This document shows positions 34,371-42,143 of a stretch of DNA of 64,000 bases, piece by piece. The notes beneath the pieces were generated by a model. That model was not told where the DNA came from. It saw only the letters and a program-made list of their open reading frames with translations, and did not search any database. Within the stretch, counting starts at the first letter, position 1. Each line of letters opens with the position of its first letter. Both the position numbers and the translations under genes were made by a program. Source of the DNA: an uncultured Eubacteriales bacterium (lineage in GTDB: Bacteria; Bacillota; Clostridia; Oscillospirales; Acutalibacteraceae); NCBI GenBank assembly GCA_948823415.1, contig CAQKRU010000001.1, positions 1-64,000 of the forward strand, written 5' to 3'.

Positions 34371-34414
34371 TTCGAAGGAACAAAATTTAAATTCGTTTTG
34401 TTGTTACCTCCGAA
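34371..34414 (-). other. conserved leader hairpin, copy A
   Basis: In the minus-strand RNA, TTCGGAGG then AACAAAA pair with TTTTGTT then CCTTCGAA, with a four-base bulge (TAAC) and a ten-base loop. It lies in the leader, about 40 bases before the start codon. Immediately upstream is the 13-base palindrome TAGTATAATACTA (34432-34420), which contains a possible second -10. Confidence 0.65.
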
Positions 34415-34505
34415 ACTATTAGTATTATACTACACCCACGAGCACCTATAATTCCGAAAAAGAAATTAGGTCCATTTTCTCCTTATCAAACAAAGCGATC
34501 ATTTT

Positions 34506-34534
34506 TTTATAATATTTCCTTGTTCAATTTGCAA
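34506..34534 (-). promoter_or_regulatory. family promoter, copy A
   Basis: On the minus strand TTGCAA (34534-34529) and TATAAA (34511-34506) have a 17-base spacer. The same elements occur at 35343-35371 and, as TTGCAA with TTTAAT, at 37023-37051, which supports a real shared promoter. It would give a leader of about 170 bases. Confidence 0.6.
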
Positions 34535-34710
34535 CAAAACTAAACTTAAAATCAGCTTTAAAACGTCTATTTTTGTTACTAATTGTTACCCTTTTCATCG
34601 TTTTTTAATTTTTGAGCCTATTTTTCTTGATTTTTGCTAATCTATTTTTAAAAAATTTTCGAAATTTTTTTATTTTTCACTTGGCTTTAATTTAAATACT
34701 CAAAAAAAAT

Positions 34711-34749
34711 AAACCGGCAGGGCGCTAAAATTACGCTCTACCGATTTTT
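34711..34749 (-). terminator. family terminator, copy 2 of 3
   Basis: AAACCGGCAGGGCG pairs with CGCTCTACCGATTT around CTAAAATTA, with a few mismatches. On the minus strand it is followed by an A/T-rich tract with TATTTTTTTT and ends the 34768-35166 gene. Confidence 0.75.
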
Positions 34750-34767
34750 AATATAAATTTTTTCACA

Positions 34768-35166
34768 TTATTCGTCGTCATTATCAAATATATAGCTCAT
34801 AATCCCTTTAATTATAGTCCATGTGCCCATTCCTGCTACAATATTCCTTAGCCCAATTTCACTAAGTATTTTAAAACCTGCACAAATCGGATCCAATTCT
34901 CCCTCTAAGACTGTTATCACAGTATCAGATATTTTTTCACCAAATTCTCCTGAGCCCCATAGTACTGCCAATGAACTAATTACTGCACCTTCTAATATTA
35001 GTTCCAAGGTGTCTTTTCCCTTACTGTTCTCTCCGTTTACCTTCTGTGCTTGTGAATCCTTAGCCCACGCAAAGCAACAGTTATTTGCCCCTACCGGAGC
35101 CAGCAATAAGCTCGCAGCCAAACCTACCGACATAACCTTTTTACCAATTGATTTTACCTTTTTCAT
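34768..35166 (-). CDS. secreted protein with family signal peptide, 132 residues
   Basis: Residues 1-~34 are nearly the same as in the neighbouring 227-residue protein: MKKVKSIGKKVMSVGLAASL, LLAPVGANN, CCFA. The mature part, about 98 residues, starts with a polar Lys/Ser/Asn stretch. A hydrophobic region (LELILEGAVISSLAVLWG) and a glycine-rich C-terminal segment (GLRNIVAGMGTWTIIKGIMS) follow, ending in DNDDE. Size, charge and hydrophobic helices recall membrane-active secreted peptides, but this is only a resemblance. It has its own promoter, leader hairpin and terminator. Confidence 0.72.
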   Translation of the reverse strand: MKKVKSIGKKVMSVGLAASLLLAPVGANNCCFAWAKDSQAQKVNGENSKGKDTLELILEGAVISSLAVLWGSGEFGEKISDTVITVLEGELDPICAGFKILSEIGLRNIVAGMGTWTIIKGIMSYIFDNDDE

Positions 35167-35207
35167 AATACATTCTCCTTTTTCTTATAAAAATCCTCTT
35201 CTTACTT

Positions 35208-35251
35208 TTCGAAGGAACAAAATTTAAATTCGTTTTGCTGTTACCTCCGAA
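35208..35251 (-). other. conserved leader hairpin, copy B
   Basis: Same stem-loop as at 34371-34414. The only base change is in the right-hand plus-strand arm and turns one A-T pair into a G-T wobble, so the fold is kept. The palindrome TAGTATAATACTA is also kept, with its -10-like hexamer at 35261-35266. Confidence 0.62.
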
Positions 35252-35342
35252 ACTATTAGTATTATACTACACCCACGAGCACTTATAATTCCGAAAAAGA
35301 AATTAGGCCCATTTTCTCCTTATCAAACAAAGCGATCATTTT

Positions 35343-35371
35343 TTTATAATATTTCCTTGTTCAATTTGCAA
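35343..35371 (-). promoter_or_regulatory. family promoter, copy B
   Basis: TTGCAA (35371-35366) and TATAAA (35348-35343), 17-base spacer, on the minus strand; identical to copy A. Confidence 0.6.
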
Positions 35372-35547
35372 CAAAACTAAACTTAAAATCAGGTTTAAAG
35401 CAGCTATTTTTGTTACTAATTGTTACCCTTTTCATCGTTTTTTAATTTTTGAGCCCATTTTTCTTGATTTTTACGAATCTCTTTTTAAAAAATTTTTGAA
35501 ATTTTTTATTTTTCACTTGACTTTTAATTTAAATGCTCACAAAAAAT

Positions 35548-35588
35548 AAATCGGTAAGGCGCTAAAATTACGCTCTACCGATTTTTTA
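35548..35588 (-). terminator. family terminator, copy 3 of 3
   Basis: AAATCGGTAAGGCG pairs with CGCTCTACCGATTT around CTAAAATTA. On the minus strand it ends the three-gene unit 36880-35608. Confidence 0.75.
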
Positions 35589-35607
35589 TATATCTACCAG
35601 CTCTCAA

Positions 35608-36009
35608 TTATTTATTGCTTGTATTTCTCCAAAATTGCAAATGACGTTGTTGCCTGTTTTTAGTCATATCCGTTGCATAGCTGTAAAACTTTTGAGCTGA
35701 AGCCTTGCCGTTTTGAAAATCTTCTTTTAATTTGGTGAACTCCTGTGAGTCTTTACCTGCTAAACATTTGAAGCACAACCACGAATATCCACTAGTTGCT
35801 GCTCCCACTGCAAAAACAACAGGCATCGCCTTGATCAATTCTATTATGATTTCTCCCCAGCTAAATCTGTCTTTACCCTCAGTCATCTCTACCTTGGGTT
35901 TAGCCTCACCCTGTGCATAGCATTTGTTTATGCTTGTCGGAGCTATCAACAGGCTTGCAGCCAACCCCCACGACATAACCTTTTTACCAAATAAACCTAC
36001 TTTCTTCAT
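35608..36009 (-). CDS. secreted protein with family signal peptide, 133 residues
   Basis: The signal peptide follows the family pattern: MKKVGLFGKKVMSWGLAASL, LIAPTSINK, CYA. The mature part begins with a charged stretch (KPKVEMTEGKDRFSW), then a hydrophobic segment (IIIELIKAMPVVFAVGAATS) followed by a Cys-containing WLCFKCLAG. It ends in a basic, Gln- and Arg-rich tail. No known domain is recognised. It is the third gene of an operon with the 160- and 98-residue proteins; its ATG has GGAGAATGA upstream in a 61-base gap. Confidence 0.7.
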   Translation of the reverse strand: MKKVGLFGKKVMSWGLAASLLIAPTSINKCYAQGEAKPKVEMTEGKDRFSWGEIIIELIKAMPVVFAVGAATSGYSWLCFKCLAGKDSQEFTKLKEDFQNGKASAQKFYSYATDMTKNRQQRHLQFWRNTSNK

Positions 36010-36070
36010 AATTCATTCTCCTTTTATAAAAATTATTTATTTTTATTTAACCTATTTTTAGGCTAACATG

Positions 36071-36553
36071 CTAAAACAAATCTTTTGCTACATTATACAA
36101 ACCGTAGCATAACTTAACAGGCAAGTAAACTAAACTAATTGCCCCAACAAAAGCAAAATTATCCTTTGTCTCCTGACTGCAAAGTTCTAGTAAAGATTTT
36201 TTTGAAGTATTCCAAACTGTTTTTGTTCCATTCAAAACAAAACCGCCAGCAGTACCTAAACCTTTCTTTATGGCGTCGGCTTCATCTGGAAACGCCGCTT
36301 CATTAGCCAGCCAAACAAGCCCCAACATACCGCATGCAAGTGCTGCACAAGCAACACCTTCCCATATGCCGATTTTCTCTTCTTTTGCATACTTTTTTTC
36401 AATTTCTTGCAGTTGCTTTTCAAGCTTCTCTTGTTTTCTCTTCTCACTATCTTTCTCTGCAAAACATCTGTTCATATTTACTGGAGCTACAAATAAAGCA
36501 GCCATCAAAAACAAGGACATTAACCTTTTGCCTCTTAGTCTCACTTTTTTCAT
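36071..36553 (-). CDS. secreted protein with family signal peptide, 160 residues
   Basis: The signal peptide is MKKVRLRGKRLMSLFLMAAL, FVAPVNMNR, CFA. The mature start is a strongly charged Lys/Glu helix (EKRKQEKLEKQLQEIEKKYA), probably a coiled coil. Two hydrophobic segments follow (VACAALACGMLGLVWLANEA and FVGAISLVYLPVKLCYGLY). It shares the SEKxKQEK charged start with the next gene upstream, so these two are the closest pair in their mature parts. GGAGAAAAATT precedes the ATG. Confidence 0.7.
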   Translation of the reverse strand: MKKVRLRGKRLMSLFLMAALFVAPVNMNRCFAEKDSEKRKQEKLEKQLQEIEKKYAKEEKIGIWEGVACAALACGMLGLVWLANEAAFPDEADAIKKGLGTAGGFVLNGTKTVWNTSKKSLLELCSQETKDNFAFVGAISLVYLPVKLCYGLYNVAKDLF

Positions 36554-36586
36554 AATTTTTCTCCTTTTATAAGAATTTCTTTTGCT

Positions 36587-36880
36587 CTATTTAAAAATAA
36601 ACCCACCAACATATTCTATTGCTTTCTTTAGCACCACTCTATCGCTCGAAAACAGCCTCTCCTCAAGCATCCAGATTGGCCAAACTATAATGCATGCAGC
36701 TGCTATATAAGCAGTCCATTCCACTGCGCTGAGTTCTTCGTTTTGCTTTTCAATCTTCTCCTGTTTTGCTTTTTCACTAACTTCCCCTGCAAAACACTTT
36801 GTACCAAGCGGCGTCAGAAATAAACTTACAGACAAAAAACAAGATAACGCCTTTTTACCGATTAATCTTGTCTTTTTCAT
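36587..36880 (-). CDS. secreted protein with family signal peptide, 97 residues
   Basis: The smallest member and first gene of the operon. Two ATGs occur at 36883 and 36880; the second has the better spacing to AAAGGAGAG and gives the family-like start MKKTRLIGKKALSCFLSVSL. The signal region ends in LTPLGTKCFA. A Lys/Glu-rich stretch (SEKAKQEKIEKQNEE) precedes one hydrophobic helix (WTAYIAAACIIVWPIWMLEE) and a short tail GGFIFK. The frame upstream to 36931 is not part of the gene. Confidence 0.7.
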   Translation of the reverse strand: MKKTRLIGKKALSCFLSVSLFLTPLGTKCFAGEVSEKAKQEKIEKQNEELSAVEWTAYIAAACIIVWPIWMLEERLFSSDRVVLKKAIEYVGGFIFK

Positions 36881-37022
36881 CATTCGCTCTCCTTTCACAA
36901 AAATCCTTCTCTTTTTTGTGCGAAAAATCAAAACCTTTATTACTATACTACATACTATCAGCCTTGTATTTTACAAAAAAGAAAATAAGCCAAATTTCTC
37001 CCTATTAAACAAAAATTCTAAA

Positions 37023-37051
37023 ATTAAAATATTTTTATGTTAATTTTGCAA
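37023..37051 (-). promoter_or_regulatory. family promoter, divergent third copy
   Basis: On the minus strand TTGCAA (37051-37046) and TTTAAT (37028-37023) are 17 bases apart. Downstream, the motif TTTGTTTAATAGGGAGAAA and a GTAGTATAGTA element (near 36942-36950) are also shared with copies A and B, but the leader hairpin is not. Confidence 0.5.
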
Positions 37052-37072
37052 TAATAATCCTTTGAGATTCTA

Positions 37073-38608
37073 TCACTTTCTCATACGAAACTGCTTAAAG
37101 ATGTTCTTGGCTATGCCCAATAGATAGCGAAACTCCTCTGTTTTGTAGAACATAAAGACGTTGATTCCGTTTGGCACTATCAGGCAGACTAGCGCGTTTA
37201 TGACGAGCTTTAAAAAGCCGTCCACCCTAAACAGCGAGCATATATAATATGTAAAGATGCACGAAATCAGCGTTACGATGGCGTACAGCACGTGCTTTCT
37301 GTAATACGAGGCCACAGACCTATTGAATATATTTTTGTAGACGACGTATGGCTGCGTCCAAAATGGAATCACCAGCGAGCTAAGGATATTCGCGATTATA
37401 ACGCCGTTTAAGCCCAATCTGCCAACCAGTAAAACTGCTAACCCCAGATTTATTGCCGCTTCTAGCAACGCAAAATATCTATCTGGTCGGTAGAGCCCGG
37501 CGCTGTTCTTGACCATGCTTATTGACTTTCTCATCCCGAACGTGTAAAAATTTATGGTTATTAGCACGATTGTCGCTTTTTTTAATAAAAAAGCCTCGCC
37601 CATCCACAGCCGGATGAACGGGTCTATGAGGCAAAACAGCGACACCGCAAAAAACGAGTACATCGCATAATTTAGGAAAAATATCTTTTTATAAACATTA
37701 AAAATCTCGCCCTTCGTCGCCTTTACCATCAAGTTACCAAAACTCGTCAAAATCGCATTAAAGACTTGGTCCGTAACGCTCATCAGGCCGTTGGTTATGA
37801 GCGTATACGGGTAGTACATCCCCGTTATGGACTCCCCCAGATTGCTTGTGATTATCAGCGTGGAGCCCGAGGCCAAGCTCTGGTAACCTATTTTGTGATA
37901 AAAAAGCGCTCCCAGATTTTTAAAAAGGTCGTTGCGCTCCGTCTTGTCGAGCTTTTTTTTGATTTTCAAATCTATATTTTTGTACTTCACCTTATACATC
38001 ACGTGCACAAAAATGCTGTCCAAAAGCGTGCACACAAGCCGCGAGACAACGTACATCTCAAAAGACCGAAAGCAAACGATGGAGACAAGCTGCAAAATGT
38101 ACATCAGCACCTGGCAGCTCGTGCGGCAAATGCTCACCAAGTAATTGCGCTGATCCGCGATCAGCATGGCCCGCTTGTGCCCAAACAGGTACGTTGCCAG
38201 GGTGTCTGCCAAATACAAGATGAACATTGTGCTTAGCCATTTGTCCGAAAACCGGCTAGAGTCGTGCTCCGGCACAATTTGCGGAATACTTACAGCCGTC
38301 AGCAAGCCCAAAACAAGCAGCACTAAAGCTATTACCTTAAACGTATTTTTATAAAAGTTCAGCAATATTGCGATCTTTTCCGTGTCGTTTTCTGCAATAG
38401 GTCTATAAAGCTTATATATGACGCCAAAACTGATCCCGAGCTCGATTATATTCAGCAGCGCAACGGTATCCATAAATGTCTTCTGAATGCCAAGCACCTC
38501 GCTGCCAAGGCTCGCAACAACCGGACTTAAAACAAGCGGCCCCAGCAGCAGGATAACGTAAGAGCCCAAGCCCACCAAACTATTTATAATAGAATTTTTT
38601 GTTCTCAT
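37073..38608 (-). CDS. Wzx-like polysaccharide flippase
   Basis: This 511-residue protein has about twelve hydrophobic helices and belongs to the polysaccharide-export MOP superfamily. It begins with a short polar start and VGLGSYVILLLGPLVLSPVV, and has GITGMYYPYTLITNGLMSVT in the middle. Such proteins flip lipid-linked repeat units to the outer face of the membrane. It is the last gene of the operon starting at 45813, with GAAAGTTTTAAATG context at its start, 32 bases after a glycosyltransferase. Confidence 0.9.
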   Translation of the reverse strand: MRTKNSIINSLVGLGSYVILLLGPLVLSPVVASLGSEVLGIQKTFMDTVALLNIIELGISFGVIYKLYRPIAENDTEKIAILLNFYKNTFKVIALVLLVLGLLTAVSIPQIVPEHDSSRFSDKWLSTMFILYLADTLATYLFGHKRAMLIADQRNYLVSICRTSCQVLMYILQLVSIVCFRSFEMYVVSRLVCTLLDSIFVHVMYKVKYKNIDLKIKKKLDKTERNDLFKNLGALFYHKIGYQSLASGSTLIITSNLGESITGMYYPYTLITNGLMSVTDQVFNAILTSFGNLMVKATKGEIFNVYKKIFFLNYAMYSFFAVSLFCLIDPFIRLWMGEAFLLKKATIVLITINFYTFGMRKSISMVKNSAGLYRPDRYFALLEAAINLGLAVLLVGRLGLNGVIIANILSSLVIPFWTQPYVVYKNIFNRSVASYYRKHVLYAIVTLISCIFTYYICSLFRVDGFLKLVINALVCLIVPNGINVFMFYKTEEFRYLLGIAKNIFKQFRMRK

Positions 38609-38640
38609 TTAAAACTTTCCTTCACCCAAACAAGCTTTTC

Positions 38641-39657
38641 TCAATGAACCGCGCCACCATTAAGGAGTCCCTTAAGCTTAAAAAACAAATATATGGCCTT
38701 TTTCCGCTTCTGTTTTATCAGTTCACACACGATTTTTACTTGGCTATCGGACAATTTTACATTATATAATATATTTTTCACAAAATCATTTTCTAAACAA
38801 TCGTTTATTTTTCTTAGCTTAACGCCCTTTTCCTCGGCCGAAACTATAACCAGCTTCTTCAAATAATAATAAATTTCTTTTGCAAACACTTCGTTAATTC
38901 CGCTAAAATCCTGCGAATTAAAGCTCTTTTTAAAAAACTCTTGCACTTTTTTATGCAGCATAATTTCCGTATCAAAAAGGCCATCGTTATATTGGTCCGA
39001 CAGGCTCCCCGGCGCAGAAACGCTGTAATTATAAAGTTTATCCTTCACCACAGATATTTTACCACAATTTGAAAAGTAACACAAATTAAACAGCAAGTCC
39101 TCACCCAGAGTGCAGGTTTCATCGAACGGCGCCGTTATTTTGTCTCTGCGATAAAGCTTGTTGCACGGCGAATTAAAAAACGCACCCTTATAAAGCGCCT
39201 CAAAACAGCTCTTAAACTCCGCCAGACTTTGGCCGCAAAACCTCGGCGGAGTCTTTTTTATCACGCTGCTGCCATTCACCCTATTATACCCGCAAACCAC
39301 CACGTCTGCGTTGTTTTTGGCCATCTCATCTGTCAAAATTTGCGTCATATCTGAGTTTATATAATCGTCCGCATCCAAAAACTGTATCAGATCGCCATTT
39401 GACGCATTTATCCCTGCATTCCTTGCCGAGGAAACCCCGTTGTTCTCTTTGTTTAGCACCTTTACTCTTTTCTCGTCCGCTAACTTTAGCGCCTCGCAGA
39501 CCTTCATAGAGCCGTCCGTTGAGCCATCGTTAACCAAAACAACCTCCACATTGCCATAACTCTGCGAAAGGATGCTCTCTGCGCAGCGTTTTAGCGTCTT
39601 TTCGGAGTTATAGACCGGCACAATCACGCTCACCTTCGGTTTTGTTGACGTCTTCAC
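38641..39657 (-). CDS. family 2 glycosyltransferase
   Basis: A 338-residue GT-A enzyme: PKVSVIVPVYNSEKTLKRCA, VVLVNDGSTDGSMKV, NGVSSARNAGINASNGDLIQ, and FLDADDYINSDM with the DxD-type motif. The C-terminal half (FNSPCNKLYRRDKI, LGEDLLFNLCYFSNCG) is the extension common in capsule and O-antigen transferases. The start overlaps the end of the Wzy-like gene by four bases, so the two are coupled. Confidence 0.92.
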   Translation of the reverse strand: MKTSTKPKVSVIVPVYNSEKTLKRCAESILSQSYGNVEVVLVNDGSTDGSMKVCEALKLADEKRVKVLNKENNGVSSARNAGINASNGDLIQFLDADDYINSDMTQILTDEMAKNNADVVVCGYNRVNGSSVIKKTPPRFCGQSLAEFKSCFEALYKGAFFNSPCNKLYRRDKITAPFDETCTLGEDLLFNLCYFSNCGKISVVKDKLYNYSVSAPGSLSDQYNDGLFDTEIMLHKKVQEFFKKSFNSQDFSGINEVFAKEIYYYLKKLVIVSAEEKGVKLRKINDCLENDFVKNILYNVKLSDSQVKIVCELIKQKRKKAIYLFFKLKGLLNGGAVH

Positions 39658-41108
39658 AAATTATCGTTCTCCTTTATAAGGCTTCCTACCGCCAATTTTG
39701 AGGCTTCTGCCTTAGCAAAATAGCCAGAATACCCCATGCAAAGCCAGAACGTTAGCACGTTGATGGTGTTTACGAAGAATATTTCTGACAAGAAAAACGC
39801 CGAAACCGCCACCGCCACGACGACGGTGAAGCTGAGCAGGACCATGTAATAATTTTCGCCCGCCGGGGCCAAAAACAGGTGCGTGAAGATGAAAATCAAG
39901 TACTTCACGAAAAACACGATCAAGAAGAATGCCCCCACAACGCCCGTGGACGCGAAGATATCCAAATAAGCATTGTGAACTGCATAGGCCCGCTGCGCGA
40001 TGAAGCCATTTGGAAAGAGCTCCTTGGCGTAAGTTCGCATGTTTCTGGGTGAGGTTCCAAATACAGGTGCGCTCAAAAACAGCTCCCATGCGCTCTCCCA
40101 AATCTTGAACCTGCAATTTGACACGTCCGAGCTGTTCACCACGTCCTCGCGGTTCATGTCGATGTGCTTCCTTAGCCGTGCGTCTGAAACGCTCGCCTGC
40201 TCAAACGGAGAGCTCACAAACTGCGGCAAGTAAGAAAGCCCTTTTCGTGCAATGTTAACGCTCAAAAACACCGCCAAACCGCATATTAACGAAATCGCAG
40301 CTAAAACAAACTGCTTTACAATCAGGTTTAATCGCACATTCTTGACTTCGAAATTCTTCAGCAACACGAAATACACTCCAAAAATCACCGTGACGGCAGC
40401 CGCAACCTCCGACGTTCTGGAGCCGGACAAGGTTATGTAGCAAAAATTGACCGCTATGCTCAGCCAATAAAACGCCTTGAGCGCCGACCTTTCGCTGTTT
40501 TTTATATTAAAAATCGAAAAGATTATTACGACGATCGCCACGGACGCCGCAAAATTAGGGTCCTCAAAAATCCCAAACAGGCGCCCTTCTATGAACCCGA
40601 ACCTTGCGAACAAGTCCGGCGAGACGTCCACATAATCGCCGATCTGGAACAAAAACATCGCCAGCGAAGCCGTGCACGCCACGAACCACACCAAAATCAG
40701 GATGTTGCTTACGTATTTTATCTCACTTTTTACCTCCGCCCGCGACAGTTCGGCGTCTACCGGGTACAGGAGGAAAAATGAAATCGCAAGCCACACCAAA
40801 TTGCGGACGTTCCCGAGCACTCCGAACCTTGCATTTATCAAGCTGGAAACCGCACACGCGGCGAGAAAAAGCACCAGCCAGACTACATTTTTCTGTTTTA
40901 GAAAAATTCGCCGCGTAAAAAAATCAAAGCAGACTATGCTCGCACCGAACACTGCCACCGCCGAGAATACTAGCGTGTTTACCGCCTGAGTCTCCGCGAG
41001 CGCGATCGGCAGTAGCACCCGCGTCAATACGGCCGCGATAAAGGCCGTCATATATGCTTTTCGCAAAAATTGGTAGACATCTTTGCTGGCATATTTTCTC
41101 AAAATCAT
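39654..41108 (-). CDS. O-antigen polymerase / ligase-like membrane protein
   Basis: ATG 41108 is the likely start, giving 484 residues; the frame extends to 41156. There are about eleven hydrophobic segments. The Wzy_C/WaaL signature is visible in GRLFGIFEDPNFAAS, and in the large outer loop and after: FGTSPRNMRTYAKELFPNGF and YAVHNAYLDIFASTGVVGAF. Members either join repeat units into chains or transfer the chain to its acceptor; sequence alone does not separate them. In this operon, with a Wzx-like flippase, polymerisation is the likelier role. Confidence 0.85.
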   Translation of the reverse strand: MILRKYASKDVYQFLRKAYMTAFIAAVLTRVLLPIALAETQAVNTLVFSAVAVFGASIVCFDFFTRRIFLKQKNVVWLVLFLAACAVSSLINARFGVLGNVRNLVWLAISFFLLYPVDAELSRAEVKSEIKYVSNILILVWFVACTASLAMFLFQIGDYVDVSPDLFARFGFIEGRLFGIFEDPNFAASVAIVVIIFSIFNIKNSERSALKAFYWLSIAVNFCYITLSGSRTSEVAAAVTVIFGVYFVLLKNFEVKNVRLNLIVKQFVLAAISLICGLAVFLSVNIARKGLSYLPQFVSSPFEQASVSDARLRKHIDMNREDVVNSSDVSNCRFKIWESAWELFLSAPVFGTSPRNMRTYAKELFPNGFIAQRAYAVHNAYLDIFASTGVVGAFFLIVFFVKYLIFIFTHLFLAPAGENYYMVLLSFTVVVAVAVSAFFLSEIFFVNTINVLTFWLCMGYSGYFAKAEASKLAVGSLIKENDNL

Positions 41109-41152
41109 CGTAAAACCAAATCCTCTTTTTAATCTAAATTTTCTCCGGGTAA

Positions 41153-42136
41153 TCAATCGTTGAGCCTCGCCCTACTGGCCTTTTGCCACCTTAGCAATTT
41201 TTTATAAAGCCCCGGACAAATCCACAGCACTAACATTGCCGCTTTGCGCTTTAGCGAAAAGCACGAGTTCATCAGCATTTTGGGCGTGTTTGCCCGCAAC
41301 TTTTTTAGCGCCTCTTCGTAGCTCTGCGGGTCCTCCAAATTCTCGCTCAAAATCATCTTGTCAAAAACATACGTATACGCCCACAGCAATCGGAATTCTG
41401 CCTGTTTTGTTAAGTCCGCAAAATCTTTTTTTACAAGCTCCAAATTCTGCTCATACGCCGCTACAACGTCGAAGTCCTGCCGCTTAAACGCCGACGTAGT
41501 GATGCTTTCGCCCCTGTGCATGTAGTAGTACTTTGGAGAAGAGTCGAAAACGACCGTTGTAGCGCTCGCCAAGACCTTTGGGATCGTAAACGCATCCTCA
41601 GAGAGCCTCCCCTTCGGGAACGTCACCTCGGCGAACAAATGCTTCTTATACAGCTTATTCACCGCATTCACCGAGAATTTGACGCCCTCCAAAGCGGCTC
41701 CAAGCGCCTCCTTATTGTTCAAAATCAGAAATTCGTCTTGCCCCGAATATTGCGGCACTTTGCGATCCACATAACAATCATACAGTCCGCAGACCGCCAC
41801 CTCCGCGTTTTGCTCGGTTATATTTTTGTACAAAACCTCATACATGTCCGGCGCAGCGTAGTCGTCCCCGTCCACAAAACCTATATATTCACTCGCGGCG
41901 GCCTTTATTCCTACATTTCTCGCCTCGCTCAGGCCCTCATTTGGCTTGTGAATCACCTTTATGCGCGCGTCCTGTTTTGCATAAACATCGCAAATCGCGC
42001 CACAATCGTCCGGCGAACCGTCCTCCACCAAAATTATTTCTATGTCCGACAAAGTCTGATCCACAAGCGAATCTACGCATTTTCTTATGTATTTCTCGAC
42101 CTTATAAATCGGCACTATCACGCTGATTTTAGCCAT
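41153..42136 (-). CDS. family 2 glycosyltransferase
   Basis: ATG 42136 is chosen because MAKISVIVPIYKVEKYIRKC is the normal family start and AGGTGGG precedes it; the frame runs open to 42310 inside tarJ. The 327-residue protein has ILVEDGSPDDCGAICD, NEGLSEARNVGIKAAASEYI, and FVDGDDYAAPDM. The SPDDC variant after EDGS is common in EpsJ-type capsule transferases. The C-terminus has a hydrophobic end (MLVLWICPGLYKKLL) that may associate with the membrane. Confidence 0.92.
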   Translation of the reverse strand: MAKISVIVPIYKVEKYIRKCVDSLVDQTLSDIEIILVEDGSPDDCGAICDVYAKQDARIKVIHKPNEGLSEARNVGIKAAASEYIGFVDGDDYAAPDMYEVLYKNITEQNAEVAVCGLYDCYVDRKVPQYSGQDEFLILNNKEALGAALEGVKFSVNAVNKLYKKHLFAEVTFPKGRLSEDAFTIPKVLASATTVVFDSSPKYYYMHRGESITTSAFKRQDFDVVAAYEQNLELVKKDFADLTKQAEFRLLWAYTYVFDKMILSENLEDPQSYEEALKKLRANTPKMLMNSCFSLKRKAAMLVLWICPGLYKKLLRWQKASRARLND

Positions 42137-42143
42137 TTCCCAC

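Larger units (their letters stand above)
34235..34750 (-). repeat. duplicated promoter-leader-signal-peptide module, copy A
   Basis: This stretch aligns with 35072-35588 at a constant offset of 837 bases. It contains, in transcript order, the terminator of the preceding unit, promoter, leader hairpin, ribosome-binding site and signal-peptide codons. Over about 420 non-coding positions I count roughly 20 differences by hand. Identity fades inside the coding region after the signal peptide. Confidence 0.9.
35072..35588 (-). repeat. duplicated promoter-leader-signal-peptide module, copy B
   Basis: Partner of the module at 34235-34750, covering the signal-peptide codons of the 132-residue protein, its leader and promoter, and the terminator of the upstream operon. 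The copies differ by scattered substitutions and two one-base indels in the non-coding part. Confidence 0.9.

Noticed and set aside
34446..34475. Nine-codon leader ORF as a separate gene
   Set aside because: Its Shine-Dalgarno spacing is only three bases and just two copies are available, so it is mentioned as a finding but not annotated as a gene.
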